DNA from: Cunninghamia lanceolata
Lineage: Eukaryota > Streptophyta > Pinopsida > Cupressales > Cupressaceae
Length of the DNA stretch: 64,000 bases
Direction of reading: 5' to 3'
NCBI GenBank assembly: GCA_027924645.1
Contig: BSBN01000809.1
Coordinates: 43,120,001 to 43,184,000 of the forward strand
Position 1 is the first letter of the stretch, and each line of letters begins with the position of its first letter. The position numbers were made by a program, and so were the translations under genes. Below are positions 56,722-64,000 of the stretch, piece after piece. Under the pieces are notes generated by a model. That model was not told the DNA's origin. It saw nothing but the letters and a program-made list of their open reading frames with translations, and ran no database searches.

Positions 56722-57152
56722 AACTATGAAGCATGAAGCACTTAGGAAAAATATATACAATTTAGGGGCAAGTTCCAATAGCAACAATTCAACACAATTT
56801 TTATAATGAGAAAGGAAATAAGGACTCAACATTAGATGTGAAAATTGAGTACTTTGTTGTAGACTATGCTCAATGATCCAATCTAGCACTATGCGATCAA
56901 ATCTAGAGTTGTATTGCTCTAATAGACTACGAGATGATAGATTTTGTGTTCTAGTTCAATTATGTAGCCATAGAACTATGCCTTACAAGTGAGGCTTCAT
57001 TCCAAGTATATGGATACAACCTACATGCCCGTGACCTATAACAACCTATTCACCTTTGCTATTTGAAAAATGGTGTTATCTATAGATAGTATGATAGTTT
57101 ATTGTGGAAGGTTTATTCTTCTTATTCAAACCCTAAGGCCAATTTAATGGTT
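56722..57152. other. Short spacer without recognised features
   Basis: Non-coding sequence between copia B and the next LTR element. A minus-strand frame overlapping 56629-56889 has no domain. Confidence 0.5.
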
Positions 57153-57157
57153 TGAAT
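57153..57157 (+). repeat. Left target-site duplication TGAAT
   Basis: Repeated at 63415-63419 directly after the right LTR. Confidence 0.88.
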
Positions 57158-58556
57158 TGTTGAGTACTAGTGACTCAGATTACAGGTTCAATAGCTCAAA
57201 GGTTCCTTGGGTTCAACGGCAAAGTTTGAACTGTTCATTGGGTTTTAATTGACTCTTTGGGTTCACTGTTTTGTCGAACTGACTCGTTGAACTGTTTTGT
57301 TGAACTGTTCGTCGGGTTCAATGGTTCATCGGGTTTGTTGGTTCAATCACTATTCTTTGGTTCCTTGGTTCAGCATCATCGGTTCAATGGTTCATGGGTT
57401 CCTTGGTTGATCATCGGTTCAATGGTTTGGTTCAGAGGTTCATTGGTACAACTGTTCTTTCATTGGTTCAGTGCTTCATCGTCTGAGTTGAAGATATCAC
57501 TCTATTGAACCGTTGAACCTCGCGTAGAGGTTTAATGGTTCAATAGGTTCAATGATATGCGAAGATGGCATCGGCGAGAGGAATGTGGTCGATGAAGGGT
57601 GAAGGCTTGGTATTGGTTGGACATGGAACCATCAGAGTAATTGATGGTGTGGTGGCTGATAGTTTGGATTATTAATCGATGGGGTTAGACGGGCGCCGTC
57701 AGCGGCAAAAGTGCCGACAATTATATTACGTATGGTCATGCATATAAACCGGAGTGTTCAACGCGACTGGATGCATGTGGGACTAAAGTATCTCACGAGG
57801 ATGAGAACAGTTTAACTGTTATGCGAACGGTTAGAAGTGACTGTTTGGACAGTTGGATGACAGCGATGCTGGGCAGTTGGAACGAACTGTCAGTTACATG
57901 AGGTGTCAATTGGATTGCTAAAAGAAATAGGGGGAATCGATAGAAATGAGAGAGAGTTGGACGGTGTGATTAATCTGGTGAGCTCTGTTGTTTTCTTCTT
58001 CTGTGAAGTCTTATACAGTTGCTGCACACAGCATGTTAACTGTATGTAAAAGGACTAAGGAGAGATGAAACAATTAGAGTCAAGAGACTGAAGTTCTATA
58101 TTGTATGTGATTTGAGGCATGATAACAATATGAAGGACTGGTCTAAGTGCAGAAGAAAACTGAGCAGGGTTGTGCTGTCAATTACTCTTCAAATGAAGCA
58201 AGATGTAAATCTTCATGAAAGGCTTATTACCAGTTTTGTATTGTAACTATTTTTCTGTTGCTAAATAATACAATGGTGATCTGGGCTTTTGGAGTGTGGG
58301 GTTTTTACCCGTAAGGGTTTTCCCCACGTAAATTTGTGTTCCTATTCTATCTTTCATGTTTAATGTCTCTGCTGTTGAAACTGGTTAATGTTCGCTTGTG
58401 CTTTCCTCTAAGGGTCAATGTTGGAAATGTTCTATGTCAGTTTTCGCTTTAATGACATAGTTGTGCGTGTTTTTGAAGCAATTGAAAAGAATTTAAATCT
58501 GTCGAAGACACCACTGTTCTTAGAAATACGTTCTGAGATGCCCTCATTTCCTTACA
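57158..58556 (+). repeat. LARD 5' LTR
   Basis: 1399 bp, starting TGTTGAGTACTAG and ending CTTACA. Its first 390 bp are built of ggttca and ttcaatgg words. It differs from the 3' LTR mainly by scattered substitutions and one indel of about 13 bp near 57290. Confidence 0.92.
57180..57545 (+). repeat. Degenerate ggttca word array within the LTR
   Basis: Dozens of ggttcaatgg, ggttcatcgg and ggttccttgg words. The same field is present at 62050-62410 in the other LTR. A Phe/Gly/Ser-rich frame through it (57257-57508) is a product of the repeat. Confidence 0.75.
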
Positions 58557-58572
58557 AGTGGTATCAGAGCCT
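58557..58572 (+). promoter_or_regulatory. LARD primer-binding site
   Basis: AGTGGTATCAGAGCC begins right after the LTR; the core TGGTATCAGAGC matches initiator tRNA-Met. Confidence 0.9.
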
Positions 58573-61500
58573 TCTTCTGGGATATGCTTTGTTGCTCACA
58601 TATGTACATTTGCGTGCTGCATGTGTTTACATGTAAGAGTTCCTGGTGTATAAGGTCTGGGTATTCCTTCTGTGATGATTTCTTAGTGTGACAGGCTTGA
58701 GAAAATCTAAAGGAAATGTCTGTTTGTTTGATCCTTGTTTGAGTGAAAGTCTGGCAGTTGATCTTGTGTTTCTGTTTCAGCAGTGCTTGAAGGATGGTGA
58801 AGAGACTAGAGCTGGTCATGATGTGGCCTGAGGCTCTTAATTAACAGTATTTAATCCTGTTGTATGGGGTGGATTATGCTTTGTGGTTGTGTTGTTGCAG
58901 TAACTTTCATATTGGGTGTCTGTGTGAGAGGCTCTCTGATGATATGAAGAAGTTTGTGTTACTGCTCAGCCATGGAGTATTGTGCTTATGCTGGGTATTT
59001 AGTTCCTAGTACTGGAAGGCATATTTTTCTGTTACCCTAATTGCATGTAGGCTTTGGAGTTGATCATTAGATGATCTGAGAGCTTCTGTAATAGCCTGAT
59101 TCTCTCAGATGCATGTGCATGTTGGTGGTTTGAGAGATTGGTCTACAAGTGGGCCTGAAGCTCTTGAACTGTTGTTTCCTTAAATGGATATTTTTGTACT
59201 TGCATGGCTCAGATTCATATTTATTGGATTTGAGGGGTTTTATAGGTTTTTTCTTAAAATCTATGGTTATGCATATTCATGATGATCCATTATTCTGGTT
59301 TAGCTGTTATGGAATTTGTGTTGCAGACTTTGGGTTTTCCAGATGTGAAGTGGGTATGGATGTGCATGGGTGTTTTTCAAACATAGTGGTTTTGCAGGTT
59401 TTACACGGTCAAAAGAAAAACTTGTGGTTTTGTGAAGCTACAGTTAAGCTATTTCTAGACCTTGGCTTTTGGGATTGTTGGATGATATAGTTGCAATTTT
59501 GCATGCATACTCAGTGCGTGGTGTGAGGAGGTGAAATGCTTTCTCTGCATGGGAGTGCTGGTATGTGATATGACACTTAGCATTTCTATGGTAATGCTTC
59601 TAGTTTCTTGACTATGGTGCTCAGGTTGTGGACATGTTGGGTGAATCAATGAAAAGTAAATTTTTTGATGCTTGAGTCATGTTGTCTACATTGTTATCTA
59701 TTCCTTGAGATCTCAGTTTTGCAGTTTCCAGTGTGATAGTGAGTTTGCATGGTATATTGGTTGGATCTACGAGTTATGTAGTTTTGTGGGTTGATCACCT
59801 ATTAAGCTACAGTGAGATGACTCAGATGTGGACTATCTTTATCCACAAGGTTATGTCAGTGTTTATGTAGATTTGTTAGCTGGCCTTGTCTGTGGTCACT
59901 TGTGCATTGGTGTGACTGTTTTGGGATGAGAGGATGGATATTGTAGAGTATCTGAATAGTTGGTTATGGAGACTTGTAGTAAATGTATCATGATGTCATG
60001 TATAGCTTGAATACATAGGTTTGTGTAAGCTATTGACAGTGATAGTTTATTTCCTTGGTTTGAAGATCTTGGTGTCACTTGGTTTTATAGTCACATGGAC
60101 ATATTAATTTGTGGACCTGGAAGATTTTCAGATTAGGAGATGTTTGGTCAGGATGCTTGGAAAGCTCTGTTGTTACAGTTCAGTGGGAGCTTTAGCATTG
60201 ACTGTGTATTTCATCACTTAGTGGTGAATGATCTTCTTTAGTGTTGCAGATGTTACTAGGAGAAGCTCTTTGATCCTATGGCTACAGAAGGGTCCTTTCA
60301 CATTTGCAGGGGCACTATTTGAGGATGAGTAACATCTTGGAGTCATGGAGGATTCATGAAATTCTTGGCTGAGGTGTTGGTGGTGCTTGACAGGTGATGT
60401 TGGTTTAGAATTTTGGTTTGTTTCATATCATGATTTCTGCTTTTGAATTTTGGCATGATACATTGATCTAGAGACCATGGTGATGTTCACCTGGAGCATG
60501 GAATCTCCTAAAGGAGATCGTAAGATCATGATGTCATGATAAGTTCCTGATTCAGAAGATTGGATCTTTGACAGTGGTCTGGTTACTTCTCTATGTTTGA
60601 GTACATTTATCATTTGCTTGATTACTTCATAGTTTGTAGTGGTGCAGTTGGAGTTCAGCATGAAGTGATTGTTCAAAGGTACTCATGGATACATGGAGAA
60701 TAAGGTGAGATTGTATTTGTTATGCTTATTCAGAGTTTGTAGCAGGAAGGTCGAGGCGTCTTTACCTTGGTTGAATGTGAATTCAACAAAAGATCTAGAG
60801 GAGATTGCTCTTGGAGAAGTCATACAGACTCGGTTTCCCCGGAGGAGCATTCTCATCCCCACTCTTGGTCTTCTTGGCAGTGTTATGACTTGAGAGGTAT
60901 TGACCATTGTTTCTCTCAGGTGTTTTATGTCTTCTTCCAGAGATATGGATCTTGAACTGCTCATTGATGGTTCTGGTGGATTCATTGTGAGAGATGAATA
61001 GCATGATTATCTCCTTGTGCATTTAAGTTTAGAGATATCATTCATTGATGAGGACTGTTAGGAGATGGTTAATGGGCTGATTTCCTGAAATGGGAAATGA
61101 ATTAGTTTGATCTTCTTTGGTTTGTGAGGCTTACATCCATATTAGTTGATCTTGGAGATTGAATGTTTGTTTGGGTGTTGTTATGCTGGTTCACTTTGGG
61201 GTGTTTTGAAGGAGATCATACTTGACATAGTTGGCATTCAGAGGTGTATGTAGAAGGATTGTCTACAGGTATATGATGTGCAGTGTTTCTCTTGGTCTCA
61301 GTTATTTTCTCTGATGGTGTGTTTCACATTACATTGTTTTGAGGTTTTGTTTGGAGCTGAAGTGATCACTAGTTTGTGGTCATGTGTTTTCACTTATGCT
61401 TTTGGGTGATGACATGGAGGTTCTGTTATCTCTTTCATTGTTGGGTGTGAAGAACTTGAGAGGTTTCTGGACTAGTGGTGAGATGTACTGGTTATTGATT

Positions 61501-62014
61501 TACAGTTTTTTGCATATCATGGTGGATGTTTCCTTGTTATACATGATGTTTACATTTTCTATGTAATGCTATTGGTGGATTTTGTATGCCATGATCTTTT
61601 TCAGATCTGCATTACCCATGCAGTGGGAGTTCTTGATGTGTTTGGTCTTCTTTGACTGGTTGACACATAGAGCTTGTTTTTGCATCTGATGGGTGTATAT
61701 GCAGGTGGCGTGGCATGAGTCTACTGATGATCATACCTTGAGGTATGAGTGATTGGATGTTTTAGCACTGGCTGTGTGTGCTATTCTCAGTCATGTGGGT
61801 TTTATGTTCAGTTGGATGGGTTCAGTCAGTTTACTGATTGTTGTTCTAGCTGATAGTTTATCTTGTTTTTGGAGAATGTTTCTGGCTGTGTTCTGACAGC
61901 TTTGAAGTTGGTGTTATGGAGCTTCTGTAAAAAGGTTGTGAGCACAGTGGGGTGGTGGCAGTATCATCTTTGGTTCTGTGATATGGAACATTGATGGTTT
62001 CCTGTAATTCCTTC
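58573..62014 (+). other. LARD internal region, non-coding
   Basis: Rich in TG and TTTG on the plus strand, with only short frames (up to 113 codons) and none with a recognised motif on either strand. Purine-rich words such as cagtgggagctt (60181, 61620) recur, but no tandem array is seen. Confidence 0.75.
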
Positions 62015-62028
62015 GTCAAGTTGGAGAA
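62015..62028 (+). promoter_or_regulatory. LARD polypurine tract
   Basis: cgtcaagttggaga-like purine-rich word directly before TGTTGAG of the 3' LTR. Confidence 0.7.
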
Positions 62029-63414
62029 TGTTGAGTACTAGTGACTCAGATTACAGGTTCAATAGCTCAAAGGTTCCTTGGGTTCAACGGCAAAGTTTGA
62101 ACTGTTCATTGGGTTGGAATTGACTCTTTGGGTTCACTGTTTCGTCGAACTGACTTATTGAACTGTTTGTCGGGTTCAATGGTTCATCGGGTTTGTTGGT
62201 TCAATTGCTATTCTTTGGTTCCTTGGTTCAGCATCATCAGTTCAATGGTTCATGGGTTCCTTGGTTGATCATCGGTTCAATGGTTTGATTCAGAGGTTCA
62301 TTGGTACAACGGTTCTTTCATTGGTTCAGTGCTTCATCGTCTGAGCTGAAGATATCACTCTATTGAACCGTTGAACCTCGCATAGAGGTTCAATGGTTCA
62401 ATAGGTTCAACGATATGCGAAGATGGCATCGGCGAGAGGAATGTGGTCAATGAAGGGTGAAGGCTTGGTATCGGTTGGACATGGAACCATCAGAGTAATT
62501 GATGGTGTGGTGGCTGATAGTTTGGATTATTAATCGATGAGTTTAGACAGGCGCCGTCGGCGGCAAAAGTGCTGACAATTATCTTACGTATGGTCATGCA
62601 TATAAACTAGAGTGTTCAACGCGACTAGATGCATGTGGGACTAAAGTATCTCACGAGGATGAGAACGGTTTGACTGTTATGCGAACGGTTAGAAGTGACT
62701 GTTTGGACAGTTGGATGACAGTGATGCTGGGCAGTTGGAACGAACTGTCAGTTACATGAGGTGTCGATTGGATTGCTAAAAGAAATAGGGGGAATCGATA
62801 GAAATGAGAGAGAGTTGGACGGTGCGATTAATCTGGTGAGCTCTGTTGTTTTCTTCTTCTGTGAAGTCTTATACAGTTGCTGCACACAGCATGTTAACTG
62901 TATGTAAAAGGACTGAGGAGAGATGAAACAATCAAAGTCAAGAGACTGAAGTTCTATATTGTATGTGATTTGAGGCATGATAACAATATGAAGGACTGGT
63001 CTAAGTACAGAAGAAAACTGAGCAGGGTTGTGCTGTCAATTATTCTTCAGATGAAGCAAGATGTAAATCTTCATGAAAGGCTTATTGCCAGTTTTGTATT
63101 GTAATTGTTTTTCTGTTGCTAAATAATACAATGGTGATCTGGGCTTTTGGAGTGTGGGGTTTTTACCCGTAAGGGTTTTCCCCACGTAAATTTGTGTTCC
63201 TATTCTATCTTTCATGTTTAATGTCTCTGCTGTTGAAACTGGTTAATGTTCGCTTGTGCTTTCCTCTAAGGGTCAATGTTGGAAATGTTCTATGTCAGTT
63301 TCCGCTTTAATGACATAGTTGTGCGTGTTTTTGAAGCAATTGAAAAGAATTTAAATCTGTCGAAGACACCACTGTTCTTAGAAATACGTTCTGAGATGCC
63401 CTCATTTCCTTACA
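62029..63414 (+). repeat. LARD 3' LTR
   Basis: 1386 bp, matching 57158-58556 along its entire length with a few percent of differences by eye. Confidence 0.92.
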
Positions 63415-63419
63415 TGAAT
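63415..63419 (+). repeat. Right target-site duplication TGAAT
   Basis: Matches 57153-57157. Confidence 0.88.
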
Positions 63420-64000
63420 AAGGATTAGAAACATGCCAAGCAATCTTGCAAAGTGCTAGTATGTCCTTATTTTAGTAGATGTTGATATAAGATGATGATG
63501 TGATAGTGATGCTCTATTGATGCACTGAATCAAGTTCTAGCATGGATTGACTTGGATTGATTGGATCATTAAAACTGAATCAAGGTTTGCCTTTCTATAC
63601 AATAGGTTAGCATGCAAATCATACTTTTATGTTCATCCGAACAAGTAATTATTATTAGGAATGGGGTTGGTTTGGACCCATTTTGAAATTTGAATTTGAA
63701 AGTTTAGGGGTCAAAATAACAATCATGGTTCTAAATTAGGTTCAAAATTTCACCTACAAAAATGACTTAGGTCAAGAAATGGAAGATACACAAATTAAAT
63801 CTAAATATTTGGAATTCAAATAAAATTAAGTTCATTGAAAGATTATATCATTTATCAACTTTTTCTGTTATAACATACCACTTATACTCTAATCATTACA
63901 TTTAAAAAATTTAATTATAACTAATCTAAAAAATACAAAATATACATTTCTCATCTTTATAAACTTTAATCAAATAAATATAAATAATAGAATACACAGC
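63420..64000. other. AT-rich window end without recognised features
   Basis: No gene, repeat or element end is recognised. Confidence 0.5.

Larger units (their letters stand above)
57158..63414 (+). mobile_element. Non-autonomous LTR retrotransposon (LARD-like)
   Basis: Two very similar LTRs of about 1.39 kb, TG...CA, flanked by TGAAT. A primer-binding site follows LTR 1 and a polypurine tract precedes LTR 2. The 3.5-kb internal region holds no recognisable gag, protease, integrase, RT or RNase H on either strand. Its largest frames (for example 59149-59490) have no domains. This is the structure of a large retrotransposon derivative that must borrow proteins from a partner element. The tRNA-Met priming points to a copia-type partner. 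The LTR similarity marks it as the youngest-looking element here. Confidence 0.88.

Noticed and set aside
57257..57508. Phe/Gly/Ser-rich 83-codon frame
   Set aside because: It is produced by the ggttca word array of the LTR and is disrupted in the other LTR.
60683..60985. 100-codon minus-strand frame inside the LARD
   Set aside because: No domain, overlapping frames on both strands, and the interior shows no other coding signal.

Overview
This window looks like intergenic DNA from a large plant nuclear genome. It holds nested, decayed transposable elements, AT-rich filler and several kinds of tandem repeat. I recognise no intact host gene, tRNA, rRNA or CRISPR array. The plant assignment rests on Ty1/copia elements primed by initiator tRNA-Met, a Tat-type Ty3/gypsy element carrying an antisense plant-mobile-domain reading frame, and spliceosomal introns. 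A gymnosperm or another giant-genome plant is my guess, not something the sequence proves.

Layout. 1-8270: AT-rich, non-coding, with old tandem and segmental duplications. The largest is a diverged pair of about 1.5 kb at 4080-5580 and 6680-8190. 8289-9611: a retroposed, poly(A)-tailed insertion on the minus strand, flanked by an 18-bp target-site duplication (TSD). 10409-47506: one minus-strand copia element (A) with a 5-bp TSD (ATATT), split by two later insertions. The first is a Tat-type gypsy element at 12014-31250 (TSD CAAAC), with three LTR copies and an antisense plant-mobile-domain frame. The second is a DNA transposon of about 13.1 kb at 33178-46318 (probable TSD CCAA). It carries a decayed transposase, a second six-exon gene on the opposite strand, and arrays of a CpG-rich palindrome near both ends. 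47512-50809: non-coding DNA with a decayed copia fragment. 50815-56716: copia B on the minus strand (TSD AGGAC), which has lost its reverse transcriptase core by an in-frame deletion. 57158-63414: a plus-strand non-coding LTR element (TSD TGAAT) with a primer-binding site and polypurine tract but no gag-pol. 63420-64000: AT-rich, nothing recognised.

How the parts relate. Every coding region is broken by stops and frameshifts. Many of the stops are what C-to-T or G-to-A decay of CAG, CAA, CGA or TGG codons would give, as expected of silenced, methylated plant repeats. The insertion order can be read directly: copia A landed first, then the gypsy element entered its RT region and the DNA transposon entered its gag. 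The DNA transposon is the most unusual item: its transposase and its intron-containing partner gene belong to no family I can name with confidence.
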